Under the pieces are notes generated by a model, which was not told where the DNA came from, did not search any database, and saw nothing but the letters and a program-made list of their open reading frames with translations. Positions 27,302-36,930 of a stretch of 64,000 nucleotides of DNA are shown here, piece after piece (within the stretch, counting starts at the first letter, position 1; every line of letters starts with the position of its first letter). The stretch is from NCBI RefSeq assembly GCF_900143255.1, contig NZ_FRDI01000004.1, forward strand, positions 250,418 through 314,417. Direction: 5' to 3'. Made by a program: the position numbers and the translations under genes. This stretch comes from Desulfovibrio litoralis DSM 11393. GTDB lineage: Bacteria; Desulfobacterota; Desulfovibrionia; Desulfovibrionales; Desulfovibrionaceae.

Positions 27302-28738
27302 TTATTTTTCTCTGTATTCTCTTTCATTAGAGTCTATATAAAAGCGTTGCGTACCTTTTTGAGCGATTACAAAACCTTTTTGTGAAGAGTCGTAAAGGGA
27401 ATCATAGTCATATTTAAACTCGGTAGATTTCTTGTTTTTTATATCTATTATTCCCCATTTATTTTCGCTATTTTTTACCCAGAGCTTTGAAATATTATCA
27501 TATTGATAGTCTTTATACGTTCCTAATAGGTCGCCGTTTTTATCGAAAATATCAATGCGTCCTTGTTTTTTTACGAGAATCAATATATTGTTTTGCTCAA
27601 TATTGTTTTGTGTATTTGGGCTATTATCTAAACTTAGCACTGAAACGTCATCAAAGAAATTGTCAGGTATTTTCAGTGGTTGAGAGCCGGGTGCGGGGTA
27701 AGGGAAGTTGATTGACCAATCACGCTTGTTTTCTATATCCCAGAGCATTCTTTTGCCTTTATATTCGACAATCATCAAGTTAGCAGGCAATACTTTCAGT
27801 ATTCTGTCAAACATTGGTGGGGCTATAAAATTGGCGTTTTTATCCAGTAAGCCCCAAAATTTACCTTCTTTGACTTGTGCATAATCGTTTTGAAAAGGGT
27901 TGGCATCTATAAAACGAGGTTTAACAAGTATAGTTCCGTCAAAGTTTTGATAGCCGAAAAGCTCACCTTGTTTGATTAATTGTGGGGTATAAGGATTAAA
28001 ATTTGTAGTTGGGTCGGAAGTTGTGTTAGGTAAATAAGCTAAATCATATGTTGGCTTAGTTAAAATTTGTCCGTTTTTGTCCATTATACCGGCTAATGTA
28101 TTTCTGTAGATTAAGCTGAGTTCTTTATCTTTTTCACTGTATTCAGTGTTTGGTATGAGATAAAAGAAAAAGTTACGTTGGTAGTCTGTTCCCACTATTT
28201 GGGTTTTCATTTCCATAGCTCGTTGTTTCACTACACTTGGAATTTCACTTTGCAAAGCTTCGTAAAAGCTTGAATATATTTGATTTACGCTATTTATATA
28301 ATAGCTTTCTTTTACCCCTTCGCTAACTTTAAATTTGATGCCAAACATACCTTCGGATAAGGTAAGTGTTTTTGGGTCTATATCAATATTTCCGTTTGCG
28401 ATTTTTCCGTTACTCAAAGAAGTAAATTGAGGTTTAATCAACCAGTTTCCCTCAGAGTCAATAAAACCCCAGCCTTTTACAGCATTTGTAGCTACAGCAG
28501 CCCTGCCAAACTCAAAGGGTTCGGCCAGAACAAAGCGTGGCTTTATATGAATATTGCCTTGTCTGTCGGCGTATCCGTATTTTCCGTTTTTACCAAGCCA
28601 CGGAATCCAGTCTACATTTTGAGTTGTTGGCTTGGCAAGTGATTGATTTGCTTTATTATTTGAGTTTGAACATGCCGTGCAACCCAAAATCAGGGAAACA
28701 AGGCAAATACAGCTAAGGATAAGTTTAAACTGTAACAT
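27302..28738 (-). CDS. WG-repeat lipoprotein
   Basis: 478 residues. The N-terminus is a lipoprotein signal with LILGC as lipobox. The mature protein has at least six WG-type repeats of ~40-60 residues, seen as GKYGYADRQGNIHIKPRF, GWGFIDSEGNWLIKPQF, LFGYQNFDGTILVKPRF, FWGLLDKNANFIAPPMF and KWGIIDIKNK. The fold is a predicted beta-propeller or solenoid; function unknown. The frame is open to TTG at 28750, but GGAG is six bases before the ATG at 28738. Confidence 0.8.
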   Translation of the reverse strand: MLQFKLILSCICLVSLILGCTACSNSNNKANQSLAKPTTQNVDWIPWLGKNGKYGYADRQGNIHIKPRFVLAEPFEFGRAAVATNAVKGWGFIDSEGNWLIKPQFTSLSNGKIANGNIDIDPKTLTLSEGMFGIKFKVSEGVKESYYINSVNQIYSSFYEALQSEIPSVVKQRAMEMKTQIVGTDYQRNFFFYLIPNTEYSEKDKELSLIYRNTLAGIMDKNGQILTKPTYDLAYLPNTTSDPTTNFNPYTPQLIKQGELFGYQNFDGTILVKPRFIDANPFQNDYAQVKEGKFWGLLDKNANFIAPPMFDRILKVLPANLMIVEYKGKRMLWDIENKRDWSINFPYPAPGSQPLKIPDNFFDDVSVLSLDNSPNTQNNIEQNNILILVKKQGRIDIFDKNGDLLGTYKDYQYDNISKLWVKNSENKWGIIDIKNKKSTEFKYDYDSLYDSSQKGFVIAQKGTQRFYIDSNEREYREK

Positions 28739-28886
28739 TGATAACTCCAATGTTAGTTTGTTATATTTTTTTATTGTCGATGATATATGTTTTCTGTTTT
28801 AGCAAGTATAACAAAAAAGCCAACAAAAAAGTTTATCTAACATTACTAAGTTCAACTATCAAATATTGCTCTAATTTCTTTAATCA

Positions 28887-28963
28887 TGGTGGGCAATGCG
28901 GGAATCGAACCCACGGCCTTTGACTCCGGAGGTCAACGCTCTATCCAACTGAGCTAACTGCCC
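28887..28963 (-). tRNA. tRNA-Arg (anticodon CCG)
   Basis: Read on the minus strand: acceptor GGGCAGT/ATTGCCC, D-arm AGCTCAGTTGGATAGAGC, anticodon stem TTGAC/GTCAA with loop CTCCGGA (anticodon CCG, reads CGG), T-arm with GTTCGATTC, discriminator A, and an encoded CCA end. 77 nt including CCA. Confidence 0.97.
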
Positions 28964-29023
28964 ACAAGCAAAGATTTATAACTGTGCTATACTTTTGAGT
29001 CAAGTTTAATATGAGTTACATAA

Positions 29024-30685
29024 CTAAACAATGTTTTTTTCAAGATTCGCTAAAACGAAGGGAATGCTTTCTGCTATTTCTGATGCAAGGTTACCTCTTA
29101 GGGGAAATTTTTGTTTTAGATATTCACCGCATAGTCCGTGGATATAAACTCCCAAGGCGGTACTTTCAAAAGACCCAAAGCCTTTTGCCGCTAAGCTTCC
29201 GCAAATACCGCTTAAGACATCGCCGGAACCGCCAACAGAAAGATTTGGTTCGGCAAAGTGAGAAATAATAATAGGATACTTATTGTTGTTTTGTTTGGAG
29301 ATTAAAGTGCCTGCACCTTTTAGAATAACAGTAGCAAGAGTTTTTTTAGATAATTCTTTTATTGCCTCAAACCTGTTGTTTTCTATATCTTCAATTTGAC
29401 ATTTTAATAGTCTGGCGGCTTCACCGGGGTGTGGGGTTAAAATATCTTTTTCCGAAAGTTGAGTCCATTCAAAGACTCCGTTTGCAAGATGGAAAAGGGC
29501 ATCAGCATCAACTATCAAGGGCATTCTTTCTTCTATTGAGATTGGAAGTTTAAAAAAGAGAGAAAGAAATTGTGCTGCCTCCGGGCTACGTCCCATTCCC
29601 GGTCCAAGAACAAGCGATAGGTTATTGTATTTTTTAGTTTTAAGTCTTAACCAAAGGTCTTTAATTAAAGTCGGGTGCCAATCTTCGTTAAGATTTTCTT
29701 GAATTGTTTCCGAGTTGATATTTTGTTTATAAAGCGGAATAGTCATTATATTGGCGTTTCCGCTTTTAATTTGAGGGCATAATTCGGAAGGGGCTGCTAT
29801 ACTGACTAAACCTGAACCTGTTCTGATTGCTGCTAAGGCACTTAGAAAAGGAGCTCCCGTTAAACCTTTTGATCCACCAACAACAATAACCGAGCCTGCA
29901 CTGCCTTTATGAAGGTTTTCGTTTGGACGTAATATTTCTTTTAGTTTTGAACTTATATTAAAACAAGCGTATGAAGCGGGGTAAGTGTCTTTGAGTTTGC
30001 TTGGAATACCAATTTGTTGAATATCCAAACAACCCACATAAGTTTTTGCTTGAGGTAAGAGTAAAGCCGGTTTTGCAGCTTCAAAGCTGACTGTAAGATG
30101 AGCTTCGATTGCTACGGGTAAAGGCTCGGCGGTCATTGCGTTTAATCCGCTTGGAATATCAATAGAAAAAATATAGCTGTGTTTTCTCTTGCTATTGATC
30201 CAGTTAATCAGGTCTAGGAAATCTGTGTTAAGCTGTCCTTTAACGCCTGTTCCGAGAATAGCATCAACAATGATGTCAGGTGTTTGTAAATTATTTGGAA
30301 TCGAATGAAGCCCACGGCGTAAGTATAAAAAATTTACACCGCATTTTTTTGCAAGGTCAATATGTAGCTTTGCCGCACCAGTATAGCGACTAAGTGGTTT
30401 TAGATGAGCTAAAGTTACATTGCAACCAAAGTCATGTAAACAGCGACTTAAAACAGCTCCGTCTCCGCCGTTGTTTCCTGATCCACAAATAACAAGAACA
30501 GAACCGTTGTCGTCTAAGTTGATATGCGATTTTAAGCTGTAAAATGCGGCTCTTCCGGCGTTTTCCATAAGAATATTAGTATGTAATCCGTATTCTTCCG
30601 AGGCTTTGTTGTCCCAAAGAGACATTTCCTCTACGCTTGTAACGGGCTTGGTTATATCTTTAAAATTAAGAATAGTTTGAGACAT
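29024..30685 (-). CDS. nnr: bifunctional NAD(P)H-hydrate epimerase / ADP-dependent dehydratase
   Basis: 553 residues, repairing hydrated NADH and NADPH. N-terminal YjeF_N epimerase domain (EMSLWDNKASEEYG, GSGNNGGDG, IVDAILGTGVKG, FSIDIPSGLNA). C-terminal ribokinase-like dehydratase domain (VVGGSKGLTGAPFLSALAAI, LGPGMGRS, VDADALFHL, ILTPHPGEAARLL, and the catalytic GGSGDVLSG). Length fits the E. coli YjeF fusion. The start is ATG 30685 on the minus strand, divergent from zapB. Confidence 0.95.
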   Translation of the reverse strand: MSQTILNFKDITKPVTSVEEMSLWDNKASEEYGLHTNILMENAGRAAFYSLKSHINLDDNGSVLVICGSGNNGGDGAVLSRCLHDFGCNVTLAHLKPLSRYTGAAKLHIDLAKKCGVNFLYLRRGLHSIPNNLQTPDIIVDAILGTGVKGQLNTDFLDLINWINSKRKHSYIFSIDIPSGLNAMTAEPLPVAIEAHLTVSFEAAKPALLLPQAKTYVGCLDIQQIGIPSKLKDTYPASYACFNISSKLKEILRPNENLHKGSAGSVIVVGGSKGLTGAPFLSALAAIRTGSGLVSIAAPSELCPQIKSGNANIMTIPLYKQNINSETIQENLNEDWHPTLIKDLWLRLKTKKYNNLSLVLGPGMGRSPEAAQFLSLFFKLPISIEERMPLIVDADALFHLANGVFEWTQLSEKDILTPHPGEAARLLKCQIEDIENNRFEAIKELSKKTLATVILKGAGTLISKQNNNKYPIIISHFAEPNLSVGGSGDVLSGICGSLAAKGFGSFESTALGVYIHGLCGEYLKQKFPLRGNLASEIAESIPFVLANLEKNIV

Positions 30686-30835
30686 AAGCCCACCTTTATT
30701 TTATGGTTGATACTTATAATTTATACTAAATTCACAAAATATCAAAACAAAAAGTTGTTTAATAAACGGCTATGATATTTTTTTATTTGTTAACCCTCTT
30801 GCTTTTCAAGATGATTTGAGTTATACGCATTAATT

Positions 30836-31093
30836 ATGGAAACATTAGATTTGTTGGAAAAACGTATAAATTCTTTGTTAGATAAAGTTACATTTTTAAG
30901 TAGCGAAAACAATAGACTTCAACTTGAAACAGAACAAGGGCTTAGTGCTTTTGCTGAAGAAAATCGAGTTTTGGCTGAAGAAAATCGTAAATTAAAAGAA
31001 GCTCTTGATAAAGAATTACAATGTAAAGAAGCTGTTGGGGGGCGAATAGATGCTCTTGTTGAGCGTTTAAAGTCTCAGCTTGATGAGTCTTAA
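30836..31093 (+). CDS. zapB: ZapB-like coiled-coil cell-division protein
   Basis: 85 residues, almost entirely one coiled coil (LLEKRINSLLDKVTFLSSENNRL onward, heptads with Leu/Val). The location 3 bp before zapA on the same strand is the arrangement seen for small coiled-coil division partners. Homology to E. coli ZapB is by architecture, not by clear residue identity. Confidence 0.65.
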   Translation: METLDLLEKRINSLLDKVTFLSSENNRLQLETEQGLSAFAEENRVLAEENRKLKEALDKELQCKEAVGGRIDALVERLKSQLDES

Positions 31094-31096
31094 ATC

Positions 31097-31369
31097 GTGA
31101 ACATGCACTCTTATAATCTTACTGTTTTGGGGCATCAGGTTTCTTTTAAAGCCAAAGCTGAACCTGAAAGAGTAGAAAAAGCGTGTTCTCTTATTGAAGA
31201 CAGATTTAAGCAACTTAAAGAACAAGGTGCTCAACTGAGTAATGAAAGAATTTTGATCTTCTTATCTTTGGCTTTAGCTGATGATATGTTAGAAGTTCAA
31301 GAAAAACTTCTTGCAACGGAAGAACGCTTAAAATCTTTTTTAACCAGTTTAACAGGGCTAGGTGATTAA
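31097..31369 (+). CDS. zapA: cell division protein ZapA
   Basis: 90 residues. The N-terminal ZapA domain has YNLTVLGHQVSFKA and PERVEKACSLIEDRFK, then SNERILIFLSLALADDMLEVQEKL and a coiled-coil tail. It bundles FtsZ filaments at the Z ring. GTG at 31097 or ATG at 31103 may be the start; no clear ribosome site distinguishes them, which fits coupling to the preceding gene. The 6S RNA gene follows, as in many Proteobacteria. Confidence 0.88.
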   Translation: MNMHSYNLTVLGHQVSFKAKAEPERVEKACSLIEDRFKQLKEQGAQLSNERILIFLSLALADDMLEVQEKLLATEERLKSFLTSLTGLGD

Positions 31370-31450
31370 TCTAGTTTTTATAACTATATTCTGTTTATGA
31401 TTTATATATAAATAAAATGTTAGATACTTTAATATAAAACTTTTAGAGTT

Positions 31451-31635
31451 TAATTCCCTGAGTCTCACGTGATGTGTTTCATGTCGCAGACCTCACAAGC
31501 ATAATAAAGGATTCTTGCCGGAATGTGGTGTGCATGCCCAAATTTTATTGGGAAGCCTGAAACAAACTTAATAGAATCCACCTAGTTAACCTAGGTCTTG
31601 GTGATGTGTCTCACACACGGCTACTTGGGGTGTTT
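31451..31635 (+). ncRNA. ssrS: 6S RNA
   Basis: About 180 nt just downstream of zapA, the usual ssrS position. The ends pair (CCCTGAGT near 31456 with ACTTGGGG near 31623). Several blocks line up with E. coli 6S: GTGCATGCCCAAATTTTATTGGGAAGCC (split here as GTGTGCATGCC, then TTGGGAAGCCTGAAA), and the 3' side CACCTAGTTAACCTAGGTCTTGGTG (CACCTAG/CTAGGTC), which matches the CACCTTGAAC…GTTCAAGG arm. The asymmetric central bubble that mimics an open promoter can be drawn between these arms. Exact ends are estimates. Confidence 0.85.
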
Positions 31636-31861
31636 ATATAGTTTTACGTCTTTTTATTGCTGTAATTATATAAATTATATTGATAATCTTGTGATAACAA
31701 TTTTATTTAAAATAAACAGCTGGTTAGGTTAGTTTAGACTTGTTCTGTAACAGCTTGTTGCAACTCCTTCAAATAATAACCAATCAATTGCAATTCAGGT
31801 TGGCTCTGCTCAGTATAAACTTTTAAAATAGTGGTTTATATTGCCTGAATATTAGTAACTG

Positions 31862-31880
31862 TCTTAGATTTTTTCTAAGA
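31862..31880 (+). other. hairpin in the rny leader
   Basis: TCTTAGA-TTTTT-TCTAAGA, a 7-bp stem 36 bases before the rny start. It has no T tail, so it is more likely a leader structure than a terminator. Confidence 0.35.
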
Positions 31881-31916
31881 TTTAACCAAGTTTTGAAATA
31901 TAGAGGGGAGTTGAAT

Positions 31917-33476
31917 ATGGGGGCTTTAGAAGCAACCATTATTATTGGCGTTCTTATTGTCGGATTGGTGATAGGTTATATCATTCATAAAACAGTAGGG
32001 GTTAAACGTCTTAATGATGCTCAAGAATTATCTAAGCGTATTATCGAAGAGGCCAGAAAAGAAGCACTGGCTCAAAAAAAAGAGATATTGATACAAGGTA
32101 AAGATGAGGCTATTGAACATAAACGCTTGGTACAACAAGAATTAAAAGAACTAGAAAGAGAACTGAAAACAAAAGACAAAAAACTTCAAGATCAGAGTGA
32201 AAAACTTGAAGAAAAATTTGAAAAAATCACTCAAAAAGAACAAGAAGTCTTAGGTGTTGAAAAAGATCTGACGCGTAAAGAGCGTAAAATTACAGAACTT
32301 GAAGAAACATTAAATTTGAAAATTAATGAACAAGAAAAACGCTTGCAAGAAGTTTCCGGCTTAACCCAAGAAGAGGCCAGAAGCTTGATTTTACAAGACG
32401 TTGAAGGTAAAACTCGTCATGATGCCGCACGCATGATGCGCCTTATTGAAACAGAGGCGAAAGAAATCGCCGACCGTAAGGCAAAAGATATTATCGCTAA
32501 TGCTATCCAGCGTTATGCCGGTGATTATGTTGGTGAACAAACGGTTACGGCGGTTACTCTTCCTAGTGAAGAAATGAAAGGGCGTATTATTGGTCGAGAA
32601 GGGCGTAATATAAGAGCGTTAGAGGCTGCGACCGGCGTTGACCTTATTATTGATGATACACCGGAAACCGTTATTTTATCGGCTTATAGCCCTTTACGCA
32701 GACAGGTTGCTAAAATGGCGCTAGAGCGTCTTATTCAAGATGGGCGTATTCACCCGGCAAGAATCGAAGATATTGTAAAAAAAGTAGAACAAGAACTTGA
32801 TGTTCAAATTAGAGAAGTCGGCGAACAGGCAACTTTTGACGTTGGCGTACACGGAATTCACCCTGATATAGTCAGACTTTTAGGACAGTTACGCTATCGA
32901 ACCAGTTTTTCTCAAAATGTTTTGCAACACTCTCTTGAGGTTGCGTCTTTATGTGGAATGATGGCGGCTGAGCTTGGCTTAGATATTAAAAAAGCTAAGA
33001 GAGCCGGGTTGTTACATGATATTGGTAAAGCTGTCGATCATGAAATAGAGGGACCGCATGCTTTGATTGGTGCTGATATTGCTAAAAAATACGGCGAAAG
33101 CAAAGAAATTATTCATGCGATTGCTGCCCACCATGAAGATGTGCCTTTAAAGTCAACCTTGTCTGTTCTTACTCAAGCGGCAGACTGTTTATCAGGAGCT
33201 AGACCGGGGGCAAGAAAAGAATTGCTTGAAAACTATGTAAAACGTTTGGAAGACCTTGAAAATATAGCTGTTTCTTTCGAGGGTGTATCTAAAGCTTACG
33301 CTATTCAAGCGGGTAGAGAAGTTAGAGTTATGGTTAACTCAGATGATGTTGATGATGATTCTACTTATTTATTATGTAAGGATATTTCTGATAAAATAGA
33401 AAAAAATCTTACCTATCCCGGACAAATTCGAGTTACTGTTATTCGTGAACGTCGTGCGGTTGGGTTTGCAAAATAA
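31917..33476 (+). CDS. rny: ribonuclease Y
   Basis: 519 residues. N-terminal membrane helix ([18 protein letters not shown]), a long charged coiled coil (about 30-200), a KH domain with [12 protein letters not shown], and an HD domain with [12 protein letters not shown] and AAHHEDV, ending in [20 protein letters not shown]. It is a membrane-anchored endoribonuclease that starts mRNA decay. The frame is open to TTG at 31893, but GAGGGGAG is six bases before the ATG at 31917. Confidence 0.96.
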   Translation: MGALEATIIIGVLIVGLVIGYIIHKTVGVKRLNDAQELSKRIIEEARKEALAQKKEILIQGKDEAIEHKRLVQQELKELERELKTKDKKLQDQSEKLEEKFEKITQKEQEVLGVEKDLTRKERKITELEETLNLKINEQEKRLQEVSGLTQEEARSLILQDVEGKTRHDAARMMRLIETEAKEIADRKAKDIIANAIQRYAGDYVGEQTVTAVTLPSEEMKGRIIGREGRNIRALEAATGVDLIIDDTPETVILSAYSPLRRQVAKMALERLIQDGRIHPARIEDIVKKVEQELDVQIREVGEQATFDVGVHGIHPDIVRLLGQLRYRTSFSQNVLQHSLEVASLCGMMAAELGLDIKKAKRAGLLHDIGKAVDHEIEGPHALIGADIAKKYGESKEIIHAIAAHHEDVPLKSTLSVLTQAADCLSGARPGARKELLENYVKRLEDLENIAVSFEGVSKAYAIQAGREVRVMVNSDDVDDDSTYLLCKDISDKIEKNLTYPGQIRVTVIRERRAVGFAK

Positions 33477-33502
33477 TTATATTTTTTTAATTAAAGATAT
33501 GA

Positions 33503-33544
33503 TAAAACCGTTGCATATTAGTTATGTAACGGTTTTATTTTTTT
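33503..33544 (+). terminator. terminator of rny
   Basis: AAAACCGTTGCATA pairs with TATGTAACGGTTTT (one mismatch) and is followed by ATTTTTTT. Confidence 0.9.
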
Positions 33545-33587
33545 GTGTTTTTAATTTAGCTAACTCTTTAACAACAACTAATGTCTT

Positions 33588-33971
33588 ATGATTGATTTAA
33601 GTTTAACAAAAGATAAGATTACTCTTAGGCTCGTTGCTCATTTTTTAGGCGACGATTTAAACATTAGCCTTTTTGGCGGAGACAAACCGCATATTGGAGC
33701 TGTGGCTTTGGCTCAAGCTTATCCGAGTCGCAGTCAAGTCGGTGAATCTAGTTCAACCTGTTCCGTGCTTACAGTGCTTGGACACAAAGAAGATGAACTC
33801 GCAAAATCGTTGGCAGAGTATATTTCAAAAGCTTTAAATATCACAGTCTGTGTTGCTTGCGGAATTCATCTTAATACTTTTAAGCCTGAACATATTAATA
33901 TTATTAAACAAATTGTTGATGAGCTGATTCTCGAACTGTTAGAAGAGATAAAGAATAAGCCACGATCTTAG
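33588..33971 (+). CDS. LpdD-like prenylated-flavin chaperone family protein
   Basis: 127 residues. FGGDKPHIGAVALAQAYPS, CSVLTVLGHKEDELAKSLAEYI and VVCGIHL-type CVACGIHLN are the features I associate with the LpdD family, small partners of UbiD-type decarboxylases that use prenylated FMN. No ubiD or ubiX gene is next to it, so the role here is uncertain. It converges on the following minus-strand gene with 17 bp between. Confidence 0.6.
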   Translation: MIDLSLTKDKITLRLVAHFLGDDLNISLFGGDKPHIGAVALAQAYPSRSQVGESSSTCSVLTVLGHKEDELAKSLAEYISKALNITVCVACGIHLNTFKPEHINIIKQIVDELILELLEEIKNKPRS

Positions 33972-33988
33972 TCAGACAAAAAAACTTA

Positions 33989-34477
33989 TTAATTGTTTTT
34001 GTTATAAAACATTAAGGAGTTTAAACCGTCGACACCCATCTCTTTATTGAGTTTGTAGATAATTGTTTCGAGTTTGGCGAAATCTTTAAATATTGGGCTA
34101 TCTGATTCCATAGAACCCGGTCCGAGGTTGATAATTTTTTTTCCATCAGAAAAGGTAAGTTCTAAAATAATTTTCGGCTCTATGGCAAAAGTACCCAATG
34201 GTATTTTTTTATCATACCCCATTTTTTCTATTAAACCAATTAAGGTTTTATAATCTTCGTCGGAGATTTTAGTTGCTTTTTTCTCTGTGGATTCAGTAAA
34301 AGTACGCCCGGAAGACCCGTTGTCCCAAGTTACTTCTTGTTTTGAATTTATATTCACGGTCCATGGTGTCCATGATGACAACAAGTTAATATAGCTAATA
34401 TTTTCTATTGTTGCCGCAAAGCTGTTTGTTGAAAGAAACAAGACAAAACAGATTGATAAGATTATCTTTTTTAACAT
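33989..34477 (-). CDS. secreted protein of unknown function
   Basis: 162 residues with a signal peptide (1-21, cleavage after SFA). The mature part resembles small periplasmic domains with a KISDEDYKTLIGLIEKMGY helix followed by beta strands (LELTFSDGKKIINLGPG). No family named and no motif for an enzyme. It lies downstream of the chemoreceptor gene but is separated from it by a terminator. Confidence 0.6.
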   Translation of the reverse strand: MLKKIILSICFVLFLSTNSFAATIENISYINLLSSWTPWTVNINSKQEVTWDNGSSGRTFTESTEKKATKISDEDYKTLIGLIEKMGYDKKIPLGTFAIEPKIILELTFSDGKKIINLGPGSMESDSPIFKDFAKLETIIYKLNKEMGVDGLNSLMFYNKNN

Positions 34478-34503
34478 GGTACGTTCCTTTATTCATTAGG
34501 TCT

Positions 34504-34547
34504 AAAAAATAATGCCAATACATGAGAAATAAACATATATTGGCATT
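34504..34547 (-). terminator. terminator of the minus-strand chemoreceptor gene
   Basis: AATGCCAATA pairs with TATTGGCATT. On the minus strand the stem is followed by a T run (complement of the A run at 34504-34510). Confidence 0.85.
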
Positions 34548-34573
34548 ATTGTATAGTGTTTTTTAGTTAAAAA

Positions 34574-36706
34574 CTATGCATTACTCTTTCTAAGGTTTGC
34601 GACTAGGCTTTCCAATTCTTGAGCTTGGTGTGCAAGATCTATAACTGCTTGTGATGATTCATTCATGGTTTGAACCATATGTTCCGATTGTTTACTGATA
34701 TGATCAAGAGAGCTACCAATATGTTGGCTAGTAGCAGACTGTTCCTCAACGGCTGTCGCAATACTGCTTATCTGAACAGCTGTTTGTTCAGTTGCATTAA
34801 CAATGTTTGAAAGCGAATCTCCAGATGTACGCACTTGTTCTGTGGCTTTACTGAGGTTGTTTGTTGTTGTTTCCATCGCACGGATACTTCTTTCAGTGAG
34901 TTGTTGAATTGTCGAGATTGCGTTTCCTACTTCGCTTGTTGCAGAAATTGTTTTTTCGGCCAGTTTTCTTACTTCATCAGCAACGACAGCAAATCCTCGT
35001 CCGGCTTCTCCTGCTCTTGCTGCTTCAATTGCAGCATTAAGAGCCAAGAGGTTTGTTTGATCTGCGATATCATCAATAACGGTAATGATAGTACCAATAG
35101 ACTCTGCTTGTTTTCCAAGAGTCGACATCTCTTTATAAAGCTCTTCAGTATTTTTTTGTACAATTTGCATGGAGTTTATAGATGTATGCACAATTTCTGA
35201 GCCTTGCAAAGCGTTTGTTTTTGCAGTGCTTGAGCTGTTGGCGGCATTGCTTGCATTGTGGGCTACATCTACAACAGTACTGTTCATTTCTGCCATTGCA
35301 GAAGCCGAATCGGCCAGTTGTAAGCGTTGATCTGCTACACTTTGCTTAACAGTTTCTACTTGAGCAGAAAGCTGTTCGGCGGCTGTTGAAAGTCTGGTGC
35401 TTACATTTTCAATATGTTCTGCTGCCAAGAATATCTTTTTTTGCCCTTCTTCTGCATTCATACGGGCTTGTTCTGCGTGTTCCGTTGCTTGTTTCGCATT
35501 AGTCATTTCAGTTTCTGCGATATTTTTACTGTTTTCTGCATCTTTTAAGGTATGAAGAAGATTCTCTAACATGCTGTCAAGTGCTGTATTTAGTTCATTA
35601 ATCTCGCGACAAGAAGCAGTAGAGTCTCCTTTGTTGGAATAATTTCCTTTAGCGATTTCGTTAGCGGTATTAACAAGTTTTTGTAAAGGTTTTGTTATGC
35701 TGTTTGCTACAACAAATAAAAGTCCAAGAGATATTAAAATGCCTATTACACAAATTCCCAGAGTTAAATAAAGTTGTTCTGTGGCTTCTGCCAAAACTTT
35801 TTCTCGAGGTAATACAACACCAAAAAACCACGGACGTTCACCTTCAATAAGTGTAAACGAATTTAATGAGGTGATAACTTTTTCTTTCGAGCCGTCAAGC
35901 ACCAGATCATATTCAAAATGTTCTTTGCTTTGTAGATCTTTTAATATATTTTGCTTATCTACAGATGGTAATAGTGTTGCGTCTTTGCCAATAAGTTCAG
36001 GATTTGGGTGTGCGAGAATAGTTCCTTTTTCAGAGACCACAAAGGCATATCCTGTTTGATACGGTGTAATGTTTTTTATAAGCGTAGATAAATTTTCAAG
36101 CGATATATCAGCCGTTGCCACAGCAATAGGGTTTCCATTAATTGAAATTGGGCTTGAAATTGTTACCATCATTATCGGATGTCCGCTTGTATTATCTACA
36201 TATGGATCTGTTAGAATACTTCTTCCTGCTTTGATAGGTAAAGTGAAATAAGGTTCATTCTGAAAATTATCCAACTGGGCATAAGTTAGTTGACCTTGAT
36301 TGTTTCGAGACCAATAAGCCCCAAGCATTCCTTTATTATTACCATGTTTGGTATTTATTAATTCTGCATTTTTTCCGTCAATATCAAGCCAACAAGCACT
36401 CATTCCGGCTAATTTAGGAGCAGCTTCAAAACTTGCATGCACAATATTCATTATTTGTTCTCGAGAAACTTTGCCTGAGTTATATTCAAGACGATTCATT
36501 GCCGCCATGTCTTCAGTTCGCCCAAGAGCTTCACTCACAATTTGCTGAATATGAGTTGACTCTTCTGCTGCAATTGAATTTGCTCTTAAATAGGCGTTTT
36601 GAACCGCTTGGTTGCGAGCAGTATATTGAGTGTATATAGTAATAAATAGAAGCAGTAATAAAATAACAGGAGTAAGTTTTATTATAAGTTGCTGTTTTAA
36701 AGTCAT
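34574..36706 (-). CDS. methyl-accepting chemotaxis protein with dCache sensor
   Basis: 710 residues. TM1 (about 9-29), dCache sensor (about 35-300, with [22 protein letters not shown] and [23 protein letters not shown]), TM2 (about 315-337), HAMP ([21 protein letters not shown]), coiled-coil region and MCP tip [21 protein letters not shown]. The sensor differs from that of the receptor near 15 kb, so it detects another ligand. GAGGATAATC precedes the ATG. A sigma70-like promoter is visible upstream. Confidence 0.93.
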   Translation of the reverse strand: MTLKQQLIIKLTPVILLLLLFITIYTQYTARNQAVQNAYLRANSIAAEESTHIQQIVSEALGRTEDMAAMNRLEYNSGKVSREQIMNIVHASFEAAPKLAGMSACWLDIDGKNAELINTKHGNNKGMLGAYWSRNNQGQLTYAQLDNFQNEPYFTLPIKAGRSILTDPYVDNTSGHPIMMVTISSPISINGNPIAVATADISLENLSTLIKNITPYQTGYAFVVSEKGTILAHPNPELIGKDATLLPSVDKQNILKDLQSKEHFEYDLVLDGSKEKVITSLNSFTLIEGERPWFFGVVLPREKVLAEATEQLYLTLGICVIGILISLGLLFVVANSITKPLQKLVNTANEIAKGNYSNKGDSTASCREINELNTALDSMLENLLHTLKDAENSKNIAETEMTNAKQATEHAEQARMNAEEGQKKIFLAAEHIENVSTRLSTAAEQLSAQVETVKQSVADQRLQLADSASAMAEMNSTVVDVAHNASNAANSSSTAKTNALQGSEIVHTSINSMQIVQKNTEELYKEMSTLGKQAESIGTIITVIDDIADQTNLLALNAAIEAARAGEAGRGFAVVADEVRKLAEKTISATSEVGNAISTIQQLTERSIRAMETTTNNLSKATEQVRTSGDSLSNIVNATEQTAVQISSIATAVEEQSATSQHIGSSLDHISKQSEHMVQTMNESSQAVIDLAHQAQELESLVANLRKSNA

Positions 36707-36793
36707 GATTATCCTCTTTTTATGTTTTCCCGAAAATCACAATCATATTGACAAAAGCCAGATATTAATATTTAGGGATTTTCTTATTCTCTT

Positions 36794-36822
36794 TTAATAT
36801 GCTTTGAATATGAATTTGTCAA
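36794..36822 (-). promoter_or_regulatory. candidate sigma70 promoter of the chemoreceptor gene
   Basis: On the minus strand: TTGACA (36817-36822), 17-base spacer, TATTAA (36794-36799), about 90 bases before the start codon. Confidence 0.4.
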
Positions 36823-36930
36823 TCAAAGGTATATCAAAAATTTTTTAGCCATATACCATTAATATTAACTAGATGAAAATCATTATGATTTTGCAACATG
36901 ATTTGCTATATTTGTTTTTATGTTAAAATG

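Noticed and set aside
28738..28923. Plus-strand frame ending in GQCGNRTHGL
   Set aside because: The end is the antisense reading of the tRNA-Arg gene, a well-known false protein; the rest has no gene features.
34835..36639. Plus-strand frames opposite the second chemoreceptor
   Set aside because: Shadows of the minus-strand receptor with no start signals or similarity.
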